From Pseudomonadota bacterium (GTDB lineage: Bacteria > Pseudomonadota > Gammaproteobacteria > Burkholderiales > Burkholderiaceae_E), in contig JAEWFA010000008.1 in the NCBI GenBank assembly GCA_023389055.1, forward strand, positions 1-64,000: DNA of 64,000 bases, written 5' to 3'. The notes under the pieces were generated by a model. The model had not been told where the DNA came from and did no database searches. It was given only the letters and a program-made list of their open reading frames with translations. Position 1 is the stretch's first letter; every line of letters begins with the position of its first letter. The translations under genes and the position numbers were made by a program. Shown piece by piece: positions 41,594 to 50,226 of the stretch.

Positions 41594-43738
41594 ATGCGCC
41601 TGCGCACAGTATGGATCGGACTGGCCGTCGTGGTCGCGCTCGTCGCGATCGCGCTGGTCGTCTTCGTCGCGACCTTCGACGCGAACCGCTACAAGCCGAC
41701 GATCGTCTCGCTCGTCGAGCAGCAGACCGGCCGCAAGCTCGCCATCGAAGGCGACCTGTCGCTGTCGATCCTTCCCGACATCGCGCTTTCGATGGGCAGG
41801 GCCACGCTTTCGGGCCCCGACGGAGAAGGCCGTTTCGCCAGCGTCGACTCGGCGAAGATCGGCGTCGCATTGTGGCCGCTGTTGTCGCGCGAAGTGCAGG
41901 TGCAGCGCGTCACGCTCGATGCGCTCAGCATCGACGCGGTACGCCACAAGGACGGCAGCACCAACTTCGACGACCTGCTTGCGCGCCTGAAGTCGCAGCA
42001 GCCGCAGGCGAGTGCAAAGCCGGCCGCATCCACTCCCGAAGGCGAGGCGGCTTCAGCCGCAGCGACCACCGTCACCGTCGCCGAGATCGCGTTGCGCAAC
42101 GCGGCGCTCGGTTGGCGCGACGAGGGCAGCGGCGACGAATGGCGGCTGCACGCCCTCGACCTGAACGCCGACCGCATCGGCAGCGGCGAGCCCGGTCAGT
42201 TGAAGGCCGGCGGCCGACTCACCGGCAAGAAAGCCGGCATCGACGCGGAACTCGATGCCACGAGCCGCTACCGCGCCGATTTCGCCACCGGCCGCATCGA
42301 GCTCACCGAGGCAAAGCTCGACGCGACCACGGAGGACGGCGTCACCGCGCATCTCGAGGCGCCCATGCTGACGATCGCGGGCGGATCGATCGAAGGCAAG
42401 CCGGTCGCGCTGCAACTGCAGATGCAGCGCGACGCCACGAAGCTCGACGCCTCGCTGTCGACGCAGATATCCGCGCCGGCGAACCAGCCGATCGTGCTGC
42501 GCGACATTCGCGCCAATCTCGTCGCCTCGGGCGGCACGCTGCCCGCCGACGGCGTGAAAGCGTCGCTCGGCGGCGACGGAACGGTAGACCTGCAACGCAA
42601 GACCGCCGCGCTGAATCTGCAGGGCCGCGTCGAAGACTCTCCGATGCAGGCACGCCTCACCGCGCCGCGCCTGTCGCCGCTGTCGCTGCAGTTCGACGTC
42701 CAGGCCGACAAGCTGGACGTCGACCGCCTGCGCGGCGCGCCGTCGCCGGCAAAGGCGCCGAGCGCATCGCCGGCGCCTGCACCGGGCGGCACGCCGCAGA
42801 AGGCGCCGCCGGCCGCGACCGCCCCGATCCCCGTTCCCCCGATCGCCGGCCTCGACACGACCGGCTCGTTGCGCATCGGCACGCTGCGCGCCGCCGGCGT
42901 CGAGTTGCGCGATCTCGCGATGACGCTCCGCTCCGGCGACGGGCGCATCGAGGTCACTCGCCTGGCGGCCGCGCTGTACGGCGGCACGCTCGCCGGCAAC
43001 GCGTCGCTCGCCACCAGCGGACGCACCGCACTGAAGATGCAGCTGAACGGCATCGACGTCGGTCGCGCATTGCGCGAGTTCGCGCAGCGCGAGGTCCTCG
43101 ATGGGCGCGGCAGCGTCGCGATCGACGTCACCGGCACCGGCACGACCGTCCCCGCCCTCGAACGCTCGCTCGCCGGCAGCGCGCGCATCGCGCTGCGCGA
43201 CGGGGCGATCCTCGGCATAGACCTGGACAAGGTGCTGCAGAAGGTCGAGAGCACGATCGCGGCCGTGCGGGGCGGCACCGGGAGCACGGCGCTGGAGAGC
43301 CGCGCCGCCGGTGGCGAGAAGACGGCGTTCTCGTCGCTGGACGCGAGCTTCGCGATCCGCGAAGGCGTCGCGCACAACGACGACCTCGACCTGCGCTCGC
43401 CGCTGCTGCGCGTCGGCGGCAAAGGAAGCTTCGACATTCCCGTGCAGACCGTCGATTACCTGCTGCGCGCGTCGCTGGTCGGCACGCTCGCCGGCCAGGG
43501 CGGCGCCGCGCGCTCGGCGCTGCGCGGCGTCACGATTCCCGTGCGCGTATCCGGCCCGATGGCGTCATTGTCGTATCGCGTAGAGGTGGAGAACCTCGCG
43601 CGCGAGGCGCTGAAGAAGGAAGTGACCAGGCAACTCGAGGAGCGACTGCTCGGCAAGGGCTCGGGCGACGACGACAAACCCGCCGGATCGGCCAAGCCGA
43701 ATCCGCGCGACCTGCTGCGCGGACTCATCGGTCGCTGA
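41594..43738 (+). CDS. AsmA-family envelope protein
   Basis: 714 residues. One N-terminal transmembrane helix (VWIGLAVVVALVAIALVVF) is followed by the AsmA start DANRYKPTIVSLVEQQTGRKLAIEGDL-like region and long beta-rich repeats. The C-terminal AsmA_2 domain has LAAALYGGTLAGNASL and RDGAILGIDLDKVL. AsmA-like proteins bridge inner and outer membranes and are linked to phospholipid transport and outer-membrane assembly. A Pro/Ala linker near residues 385-415 separates the halves. It lies upstream of fabA by 74 bases on the same strand and may be co-expressed with fatty-acid synthesis. Confidence 0.88.
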   Translation: MRLRTVWIGLAVVVALVAIALVVFVATFDANRYKPTIVSLVEQQTGRKLAIEGDLSLSILPDIALSMGRATLSGPDGEGRFASVDSAKIGVALWPLLSREVQVQRVTLDALSIDAVRHKDGSTNFDDLLARLKSQQPQASAKPAASTPEGEAASAAATTVTVAEIALRNAALGWRDEGSGDEWRLHALDLNADRIGSGEPGQLKAGGRLTGKKAGIDAELDATSRYRADFATGRIELTEAKLDATTEDGVTAHLEAPMLTIAGGSIEGKPVALQLQMQRDATKLDASLSTQISAPANQPIVLRDIRANLVASGGTLPADGVKASLGGDGTVDLQRKTAALNLQGRVEDSPMQARLTAPRLSPLSLQFDVQADKLDVDRLRGAPSPAKAPSASPAPAPGGTPQKAPPAATAPIPVPPIAGLDTTGSLRIGTLRAAGVELRDLAMTLRSGDGRIEVTRLAAALYGGTLAGNASLATSGRTALKMQLNGIDVGRALREFAQREVLDGRGSVAIDVTGTGTTVPALERSLAGSARIALRDGAILGIDLDKVLQKVESTIAAVRGGTGSTALESRAAGGEKTAFSSLDASFAIREGVAHNDDLDLRSPLLRVGGKGSFDIPVQTVDYLLRASLVGTLAGQGGAARSALRGVTIPVRVSGPMASLSYRVEVENLAREALKKEVTRQLEERLLGKGSGDDDKPAGSAKPNPRDLLRGLIGR

Positions 43739-43812
43739 TTCGAATTTCCGTATCATTGCGCCGATGCGCGCGTCCGAACCGGCGCGCCCCCTCCTTATCC
43801 GCTACGCACCGC

Positions 43813-44367
43813 ATGAATTCCCCGCTGGCCCTCGACCCGAAGCGTTTCGTCCCGAAGTCGAGTTACGCGTACGAAGAGCTGATCGAATGCGGGCACGGAC
43901 GCCTGTTCGGTCCGGGCAACGCGCGCCTGCCGCTGCCTCCGATGCTGATGTTCGACCGCATCACCGAGATCTCCGCCACCGGCGGGGCCTTCGACAAGGG
44001 CTACCTGAAGGCCGAGTTCGACATCCGGCCCGACCTCTGGTTCTTCGCCTGCCATTTCGAGGACGACCCGGTGATGCCCGGCTGCCTCGGCCTGGACTCG
44101 TTGTGGCAGATGCTCGGCTTCTTCCTCGGCTGGACCGGCGCGCCGGGTTCCGGACGCGCGCTCGGCCTGGCGCAATTGAAGTTCACCGGACAGATCCTGC
44201 CGCAGACCACGCTGGTCGAGTACCGGATCGACATCAAGCGCGTGATCAATCGCCGCCTCGTGCTCGGCGTGGCCGACGGCGAAGTGCGCGCCGACGGCGA
44301 GCGCATCTACCAGGCCTCGGACCTGCAGGTGGGCCTGTTCGAAAACCCCAACTCGATTCGCGCATGA
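43813..44367 (+). CDS. fabA: 3-hydroxydecanoyl-ACP dehydratase/isomerase
   Basis: 184 residues from ATG 43813. FabA signatures: YAYEELIECGHGRLFG, LPPMLMFDRITEIS, the catalytic His in FFACHFEDDPVMPGCLG near residue 70 and the Asp in GLDSLWQMLGFFLGW near 84. FabA dehydrates 3-hydroxyacyl-ACP and isomerises trans-2-decenoyl-ACP to the cis-3 form, starting unsaturated fatty-acid synthesis. The TGA overlaps the fabB ATG (ATGA), the classical fabAB arrangement. Confidence 0.96.
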   Translation: MNSPLALDPKRFVPKSSYAYEELIECGHGRLFGPGNARLPLPPMLMFDRITEISATGGAFDKGYLKAEFDIRPDLWFFACHFEDDPVMPGCLGLDSLWQMLGFFLGWTGAPGSGRALGLAQLKFTGQILPQTTLVEYRIDIKRVINRRLVLGVADGEVRADGERIYQASDLQVGLFENPNSIRA

Positions 44368-45599
44368 ACGAATTGCGTCGCGTCGTCGTAACGGGAATGG
44401 GCGTCGTCTCGTGCATCGGCACGGACGTCGCGCAGGTGCTCGCGTCGCTGCGCGATGGCCGCTCGGGGATCTCCTTCGTCCCCGAATATGCCGAGCTCGG
44501 CTTTCGCAGCCAGGTTGCTGGACGCCCCGACGTCGATCTCGACGGCGCGATCGACCGCAAGCTGCGTCGCTTCATGGGCGACGGCGCCGCGTACCTGCAC
44601 CTGTCGATGCTGCAGGCGATCGAGGACGCGGGCCTGGAGCGCGACGACGTCTCCAACGAGCGCACCGGCATCGTCGTCGGCTCGGGCGGCCCGTCCACGC
44701 GCAACCAGGTCGAGGCAGCCGCGATCTGCAAGGAGCGCGGCCCGAAACGCGTCGGTCCGTACATGGTGCCGCGCTGCATGTCGTCGACCACGTCGGCCAC
44801 CGCCGCGACGAACTTTCGCATCCACGGCGTGAACTACACGCTGTCGTCGGCCTGCTCCACGTCGGCGCACTGCATCGGCAACGCCACCGAACTCATCCAG
44901 TGGGGCAAGCAGGACCTGATGTTCGCCGGCGGCGCCGAGGAACTCGACTGGACGCTATCGGTGCTGTTCGACGCGATGGGCGCGATGTCGTCGAAGTACA
45001 ACGACCGGCCGCAACAGGCCTCGCGTCCCTATGACGCGAACCGCGACGGCTTCGTCATCGCCGGCGGCGGCGGCGTCGTGGTCCTCGAGGAACTCGAGCA
45101 CGCCCGCGCGCGCGGCGCGAAGATCTACGGCGAAATCGTCGGCTACGGCGCCACCTCCGACGGATACGACATGGTCGCCCCGAGCGGCGAAGGCGCAATT
45201 CGATGCATGCGCCAGGCGCTCGCGACGGTGAAAGCGCCGGTCAGCTACATCAATACACACGGCACGAGCACGCCGGTGGGCGACATCACCGAGCTCGATG
45301 CGATCCGCACCGTGTTCACCGAACGCGGCCAGCCGCTGCCGACGCTCTCCTCGACCAAATCGATGACCGGTCACTCGCTGGGCGCAACCGGCGTGCAGGA
45401 GACGATCTACAGCCTGCTGATGCTGCAGCACGACTTCGTCGCGCCGAGCATCAACATCGAGACGCTCGACGCGGGCGCCGAGGGCATGCCGATCGCGCGC
45501 GAGCGCATCGACGGCGTGCATCACGAAACCATCCTGTCGAACAGCTTCGGCTTCGGCGGAACCAACTGCACGCTGGCGCTGGCGCGCTACGCCGGTTGA
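44364..45599 (+). CDS. fabB: Beta-ketoacyl-ACP synthase I
   Basis: 411 residues from ATG 44364. Thiolase-fold condensing enzyme with nucleophile Cys164 in LSSACSTSAHCIG, His in INTHGTSTPVGD and the second His in KSMTGHSLGA. FabB elongates cis-3-decenoyl-ACP and so fixes the unsaturated pathway opened by FabA. It is coupled to fabA by a four-base overlap. A TetR-type regulator with its own operator follows 51 bases downstream, which may or may not control the pair. Confidence 0.95.
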   Translation: MNELRRVVVTGMGVVSCIGTDVAQVLASLRDGRSGISFVPEYAELGFRSQVAGRPDVDLDGAIDRKLRRFMGDGAAYLHLSMLQAIEDAGLERDDVSNERTGIVVGSGGPSTRNQVEAAAICKERGPKRVGPYMVPRCMSSTTSATAATNFRIHGVNYTLSSACSTSAHCIGNATELIQWGKQDLMFAGGAEELDWTLSVLFDAMGAMSSKYNDRPQQASRPYDANRDGFVIAGGGGVVVLEELEHARARGAKIYGEIVGYGATSDGYDMVAPSGEGAIRCMRQALATVKAPVSYINTHGTSTPVGDITELDAIRTVFTERGQPLPTLSSTKSMTGHSLGATGVQETIYSLLMLQHDFVAPSINIETLDAGAEGMPIARERIDGVHHETILSNSFGFGGTNCTLALARYAG

Positions 45600-45622
45600 G
45601 CGTTCGCGCGCGGCGCGCTACA

Positions 45623-45648
45623 CTTTAATGACTCATCGGTCATTAAAG
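45623..45648. promoter_or_regulatory. Perfect palindrome, probable TetR-family operator
   Basis: CTTTAATGAC (45623-45632) and GTCATTAAAG (45639-45648) are exact inverted repeats around TCATCG. The palindrome is AT-rich in a GC-rich region and ends 2 bases before the regulator's ATG, so it covers the ribosome site (AAAGAG). A bound dimer would block initiation. The TGAC-N6-GTCA core is like that of several AcrR/TetR-type repressors. Confidence 0.75.
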
Positions 45649-45650
45649 AG

Positions 45651-46322
45651 ATGCCGTCCGTTCGCAGCTCCTCCGTTCCGGCGCAGCACTCGCCGGTCGA
45701 GCGTCGCTGGGCGCGCCGAAAGGACGCTCGCCCCGGCGAGTTGCTCGACGCGGCGCTCGAGCTCTTCGTCGACCGCGGCTTCGCGGCGACGCGCCTGGAG
45801 GACGTCGCGCGCAACGCCGGCGTCAGCAAGGGCACGCTCTACCTGTACTACGCGAACAAGGAAGAGCTGCTCAAGGCGGTCGTCCGCGCCAACCTCATCC
45901 CGCTGATCGACGCCTTCGCCGGGGAGATCCGTGAGTCCGAGGCGCCCTGCGCCGAGAAGCTGCGGCTCTTCTTCGCCAGGTGGTGGGAAACGGTGGGCGC
46001 CACGCGTTACGCGGGCATCGCCAAGCTCGTCGTCGCCGAGTCGGGAAACTTCCCGGAACTCGCGCGCTTCTTCCAGGAGGAAGTGATCCTGCCCGTAATG
46101 GCCGTGCTCGGCTCGATCGTGCGCCGCGGCATCGCGCTGCGCGAGTTCCGCGAAGTCGACGTCGAGGCATCGGTGCCGCTGTGGATGTCGCCGCTGGTGC
46201 TGCGCGCGATCTGGGAGCACTCGATCACGCCATGCTGCCCGCCCGGGTTCGATGTGCCGATCGAACGCTTCCTGGACACGCACCGGCGCTACGTGCTGCG
46301 CACGCTGTCCCCCGAAGGCTGA
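45651..46322 (+). CDS. TetR/AcrR-family transcriptional regulator
   Basis: 223 residues. The HTH is at about residues 28-72, with LLDAALELFVDRGFAATRLEDVARNAGVSKG and the family hallmark TLYLYYANKEELL. The C-terminal ligand domain is of the TetR_C type with WWETVGATRYAGIAKLVVAESGNF. A perfect palindrome overlaps its ribosome site, so it very likely represses itself. Neighbours offer two target sets: fabAB upstream, and the methyltransferase-rhodanese-tolC run downstream on the same strand. Similar regulators beside tolC often control efflux, so that is the more likely partner. Confidence 0.9.
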   Translation: MPSVRSSSVPAQHSPVERRWARRKDARPGELLDAALELFVDRGFAATRLEDVARNAGVSKGTLYLYYANKEELLKAVVRANLIPLIDAFAGEIRESEAPCAEKLRLFFARWWETVGATRYAGIAKLVVAESGNFPELARFFQEEVILPVMAVLGSIVRRGIALREFREVDVEASVPLWMSPLVLRAIWEHSITPCCPPGFDVPIERFLDTHRRYVLRTLSPEG

Positions 46323-46363
46323 TTGCTAGAATGCCGCCAACTCCGATCTCCTCGCCGCCCCTC

Positions 46364-47029
46364 ATGGACTTCGAACGCGCCCGCTTCAACATGATCGAGC
46401 AGCAGATCCGTCCCTGGGACGTGCTCGACCCGGACGTGCTCGAGACGCTCTTCGCCGTCCATCGCGAAGACTTCGTCCCCCCCGCGCATCGCGCGCTCGC
46501 CTTCAGCGACCTGGAGCTGCCGCTGACGATCGACGGCGTCGCCACCGGCGAATCGATGCTCTCGCCGAAGCTCGAGGCGCGAATGCTGCAATCGGTCCTG
46601 CCCCAGCGAACGCACGCCGTGCTCGAGATCGGCGCCGGCTCCGGGCACATGGCCGCGCTGCTCGCGCAGTTCGCGCGGCACGTCGTCAGCTGCGAGCTGC
46701 GCGAGGATCTCTGCCGCTTCGCCCGCTCGAACCTGAAGAAGGCCGGCATCGGCAACGTGAGCGTCGAGCATCGCAACGGGCTCGACGTCGCGGCCGACGA
46801 TACCTTCGACGTCATCGTGCTGTCGGGCTCGGTGCAGTTCGTTCCCGACTCGCTGATGCAGCGCCTGAGTGCTGCCGGACGGCTCATCGCGATCGTCGGC
46901 GAACCTCCGGTGATGAGCGCGCAACGAATCACGCGCACCGGCGATCGCGAGTTCCACAGCGAGAACCTGTTCGAGACGATGGCGCCGCCGCTGCGGGAGT
47001 TCCCGAAGCGCGACCGCTTCCGCTTCTGA
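46364..47029 (+). CDS. Protein-L-isoaspartate O-methyltransferase family protein
   Basis: 221 residues from ATG 46364, chosen because the family begins MxxExARFNMIEQQIRPWDVLD. ATG 46331 is the alternative. SAM-binding motif VLEIGAGSGHMAALLAQ near residue 83, SCELREDLCRFARSNL, and FDVIVLSGSVQFVP follow the PCMT pattern, although residues that bind the isoaspartyl peptide are less conserved. In Burkholderiales this gene type sits just before a rhodanese gene and tolC, as here. Repair of isoaspartate is the default call; a different methyl acceptor is possible. Confidence 0.82.
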   Translation: MDFERARFNMIEQQIRPWDVLDPDVLETLFAVHREDFVPPAHRALAFSDLELPLTIDGVATGESMLSPKLEARMLQSVLPQRTHAVLEIGAGSGHMAALLAQFARHVVSCELREDLCRFARSNLKKAGIGNVSVEHRNGLDVAADDTFDVIVLSGSVQFVPDSLMQRLSAAGRLIAIVGEPPVMSAQRITRTGDREFHSENLFETMAPPLREFPKRDRFRF

Positions 47030-47050
47030 TGGCGCAGGCCACGCCCGCCG

Positions 47051-47365
47051 ATGCAGCAGATCGAGCCGCGCGCGCTCGCAACCCGGCTTCAGGAAGAGCC
47101 GTTGCTGCTGCTCGACGTGCGCGAGGCGTGGGAAGTCGCGATCAGTCCCTTTCCCGACGCGATGCACGTGCCGATGCGCGAGATTCCGGGGCGCCTCGAC
47201 GAACTCGTCACGCAACTGCCCATCGTCTGCATCTGTCATCACGGCGCGCGCAGCGCGCAAGTCGCGATGTTCCTGCAGCACCGCGGTTTCGAGCACGTCT
47301 ACAACCTGGCCGGGGGCATCGATGCGTGGGCGCGTGAAGTCGACCCGACAGCCGTTCGATACTGA
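47051..47365 (+). CDS. Rhodanese-like domain protein
   Basis: 104 residues, a single rhodanese domain. LLLLDVREAWEVAISPFPDAMHVPM is the N-terminal core (in part LLDVREAWEV); the active-site loop is CHHGARS with the sulfur-accepting Cys near residue 62, and VYNLAGGIDAWA ends the domain. It could shuttle persulfide sulfur, with partners unknown. It lies 21 bases after the methyltransferase gene and 40 before tolC on the same strand, an arrangement often conserved in betaproteobacteria. Confidence 0.9.
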   Translation: MQQIEPRALATRLQEEPLLLLDVREAWEVAISPFPDAMHVPMREIPGRLDELVTQLPIVCICHHGARSAQVAMFLQHRGFEHVYNLAGGIDAWAREVDPTAVRY

Positions 47366-47405
47366 ACCGGGGCCGGGCCCCTGCACCCTGCCGGCGGAAA
47401 AATTG

Positions 47406-48821
47406 ATGAAACCGAAAACCGCCCCGAGAGCAGCTGCCGCTGCAGTCGTCGCCGCGATCCTCGCCGCGCCCGCGGCGCCCGCCTTCGCGCTCGACCTGCT
47501 GCAGGCCTGGCGCGAGGCGCTGGCCAACGACGCGCAGGTCGCGTCGGCGCGTTCGCAGCTCGATGCCACGCGCGAGCGTGTCCCGCAGGCGCGCTCGCAA
47601 CTGCTGCCGGCGGTGGGCGCCACTGCGGGGATGAACCGCACGCGCGTCGACCCGAATCGCGGACCCGATCGCAGCTTCACGTCCGAGGCCTACGCGATCC
47701 AGCTGTCGGTGCCGCTGCTCAGCCTGCCCGAGCAGCAGGCGTGGGAGCAGAGCAAGCTCGCCGTGGGCATCGCCGAGGCGCAATACGCACAGGCGCAGCA
47801 GGACCTGATCCTGCGCGTCTCGCGGACCTACTTCGACGTGCTCGCCGCGCAGGACAACCTCGAAACGATCCGCGCGCAGAAGCGCGCGATCACCGAGCAA
47901 CTCGAGGCGGCGAAGCGCAATTTCGAAGTCGGCACCGCAACGATCACCGATCAACAGGAAGCGCAGGCGCGCTTCGACCTGGCGGTAGCCCAGGAGATCG
48001 CCGCGATCAACGCGCTCGACGTCCAGCGTGCGCTGCTCGCGCAACTGATCGGCCGCCCCACCGGCGCGCTCGACGCGTTGCGCCGAGGCGTGCTGCTGCA
48101 GCCGCCGCAACCGGCGAGCGAAGCCGAGTGGGTGCGGCAGGCAACCGACAACAGCCTTGCCGTCCAGCAGCAGCGCGTGAACATCGAAATCGCGCGTCGC
48201 GAGATCGAGCGCCGGCGCTACGCGAAATACCCGACGGTGGATCTCGTCGGCTCGCTCGCGCGCAACGAGAACGCCGCACTGAACGCGATCGGCCTGCGCA
48301 CGAATTCGGCCACCGTCGGCGTGCAGTTGTCGGTGCCGCTGTACACGGGCGGCGGCATCGAGGCCGGCGTGCGCGAGGCGGCGGCGCTGCTCGACCGCTC
48401 GCAATCCGATCTCGAGACGACGCGACGCCAGGTCGAGCAGGCCACGCGACAGGCGTATCTCGGCGTGAACAGCAGCCTCGCGCAGGTAAGCGCGCTGGAG
48501 GCCGCCGAGCGCTCGAGCCAGCTCGCTCTCGAATCGAACCTGCTCGGCTACCAGGTCGGCGTGCGCATCAACATCGACGTGCTCAACGCGCAGCAGCAGC
48601 TGTTCAGCACGCGCCGCGACCTCGCGCGCGCGCGCTACGACGTGCTCGTCAACGGCCTGCAGCTGAAGTCCACGGCCGGCGTGCTCGACGAGGCCGACGT
48701 CGTGGCAGTCGACGCGCTGCTCGCGCCGCCGCCCGCCTCCACCCCTGGCGGCTCGCCGCAGGCGCCCTCGTCGGCGCCGCTGCCGCCGCCGACGACATCG
48801 TCGCCTCCCGTGCGACGCTGA
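47406..48821 (+). CDS. tolC: TolC-family outer-membrane efflux protein
   Basis: 471 residues from ATG 47406, with GGCGGAAAA upstream. A signal peptide ends at APAFA. Two homologous halves of long coiled-coil helices follow, with the TolC pattern DLLQAWREALANDAQV at the start, AVQLSVPLL-type beta strands and YLGVNSSLAQVSALEAAERSS in the second half. A Pro/Ser-rich tail of about 40 residues ends the chain. TolC forms the outer-membrane channel for RND, MFS or type I systems. The gene is convergent with waaA (3-base gap). Confidence 0.93.
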   Translation: MKPKTAPRAAAAAVVAAILAAPAAPAFALDLLQAWREALANDAQVASARSQLDATRERVPQARSQLLPAVGATAGMNRTRVDPNRGPDRSFTSEAYAIQLSVPLLSLPEQQAWEQSKLAVGIAEAQYAQAQQDLILRVSRTYFDVLAAQDNLETIRAQKRAITEQLEAAKRNFEVGTATITDQQEAQARFDLAVAQEIAAINALDVQRALLAQLIGRPTGALDALRRGVLLQPPQPASEAEWVRQATDNSLAVQQQRVNIEIARREIERRRYAKYPTVDLVGSLARNENAALNAIGLRTNSATVGVQLSVPLYTGGGIEAGVREAAALLDRSQSDLETTRRQVEQATRQAYLGVNSSLAQVSALEAAERSSQLALESNLLGYQVGVRINIDVLNAQQQLFSTRRDLARARYDVLVNGLQLKSTAGVLDEADVVAVDALLAPPPASTPGGSPQAPSSAPLPPPTTSSPPVRR

Positions 48822-48824
48822 GCT

Positions 48825-50138
48825 TCAGCGCTCGGCGCGCAACAGCGGCTCGAGCGCCACCACCGTCCGATCGGTCGCGCCGCGATGGTGAGCGGCAAAA
48901 GCGATCGCGCGATCGCTCATCGACTGGCGCCGATCCGCATCGAGCACGACGCCGAGCGCCTCCTTGACCGCGCGTCGCGCATCCGGCACCCGGATCGCCG
49001 CGTCGGCTTCGATCGCGCGCTCCGCGGCCTCCGCGAAATTGAAGGTGTGCGGCCCGACGATGACCGGCACCCCGGCCGCGCACGCTTCGATGAGGTTCTG
49101 CCCGCCATAGGGCAGCAGCGATCCGCCGATGATGGCGACGTCGGCCAGCGCGTACCACGCCGGCATCTCTCCCATCGAATCGCCGAGGATCACCTGCGCG
49201 TCGCAGCGCTCGCCTTCGACGATCCGGCTGCGCCGCGCCATGCGCCAGCCGTGCGATTCGATCAGCGTGGCGACCGCGTCGAAGCGTTCCGGATGGCGCG
49301 GCACGATCACGAGCAGCGGCGGGAAGCGACTCGCCAGCGACGGCGGCAGCAGCGCCCCCGCCCAGGCATCGAGCAGCAACTCCTCCTCGCCTTCGCGCGT
49401 GCTCGCAGCGACGACGCAGAAGCGCGGCAGCCCGTCGGCCCGCTGGTGCGTGAGCCACTGGGTGCGCCACTGGTGGCCGAGTTCCTCGAGCTTCGGTGCC
49501 GCGCCGACGTCGAACTTCAGGTTGCCCAGCACGCGCGCGTCGGAGCGACCGAGCTGCGCGAGCCGGCTCGCGTCGTCGGCCGATTGCGCGAGCACCAGAT
49601 CGAGCGACGCGAGCGCCGGCTCGATCAATCGCGCCCAACGCTGCCCCTTGCGCAGCGAGCGCTCGGAGAGCCGCGCATTGACCAGCGCGAGCCGAACGCC
49701 CTCCTCGTGCGCGATCGCGACGAGATTCGGCCACAACTCGGTCTCCATCAGCAGCCCCACCGACGGGCGCCAGGCATGCAGGAAGCGGCGCACCGCGAAC
49801 GGATAGTCGTAGGGCAGGTACGCGCGATGGATGCGCGGATGCGAGAAGAGCGCAGCGCCGGCCTCGCGGCCGGTGGGCGTCATGTGCGTGACCAGCAGCT
49901 CGTGGTGCGGATAGCGCTCGAGCAGCGCGTCGACCAGCGGCTGCGCGGCGCGCGTCTCCCCGACGGAAACCGCATGCAGCCAGATCAACGGCTGCAGGTC
50001 GCCGCGCGGCGCATGCGCACCGAACCGTTCGCCGAGATTGCGCCGATAACCGGGCTGGCGGCGCGACTTCCACAGCAGGTGCACGAACAGCCACGGCATC
50101 GCCAGGTACCAGGCGATCGTGTAGAGCCATCGTGCCAT
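48825..50138 (-). CDS. waaA: 3-deoxy-D-manno-octulosonic acid transferase
   Basis: 437 residues. An N-terminal hydrophobic anchor (WYLAMPWLFVHLLW) is followed by GYRRNLGERFG and LIWLHAVSVGETRAAQPLV, the KdtA/WaaA signature with the catalytic Glu in SVGE. The C-terminal GT-B half has DSMGEMPAWYALADVAIIGGSLLPYGGQNLIE and a typical PVIVGPHTFNF. It adds Kdo to lipid A precursor at the inner face of the inner membrane. It is divergent from the rfb genes and marks the LPS side of the surface-polysaccharide region. Confidence 0.95.
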   Translation of the reverse strand: MARWLYTIAWYLAMPWLFVHLLWKSRRQPGYRRNLGERFGAHAPRGDLQPLIWLHAVSVGETRAAQPLVDALLERYPHHELLVTHMTPTGREAGAALFSHPRIHRAYLPYDYPFAVRRFLHAWRPSVGLLMETELWPNLVAIAHEEGVRLALVNARLSERSLRKGQRWARLIEPALASLDLVLAQSADDASRLAQLGRSDARVLGNLKFDVGAAPKLEELGHQWRTQWLTHQRADGLPRFCVVAASTREGEEELLLDAWAGALLPPSLASRFPPLLVIVPRHPERFDAVATLIESHGWRMARRSRIVEGERCDAQVILGDSMGEMPAWYALADVAIIGGSLLPYGGQNLIEACAAGVPVIVGPHTFNFAEAAERAIEADAAIRVPDARRAVKEALGVVLDADRRQSMSDRAIAFAAHHRGATDRTVVALEPLLRAER

Positions 50139-50226
50139 GTCGCGCGAGAGTGCCGGTGTCCGTTGCGGAGTTGCGCACTATTCTAGCGGCGACCGACCGG
50201 CGTCCGATTTTCGGTATTCTGGTCCG

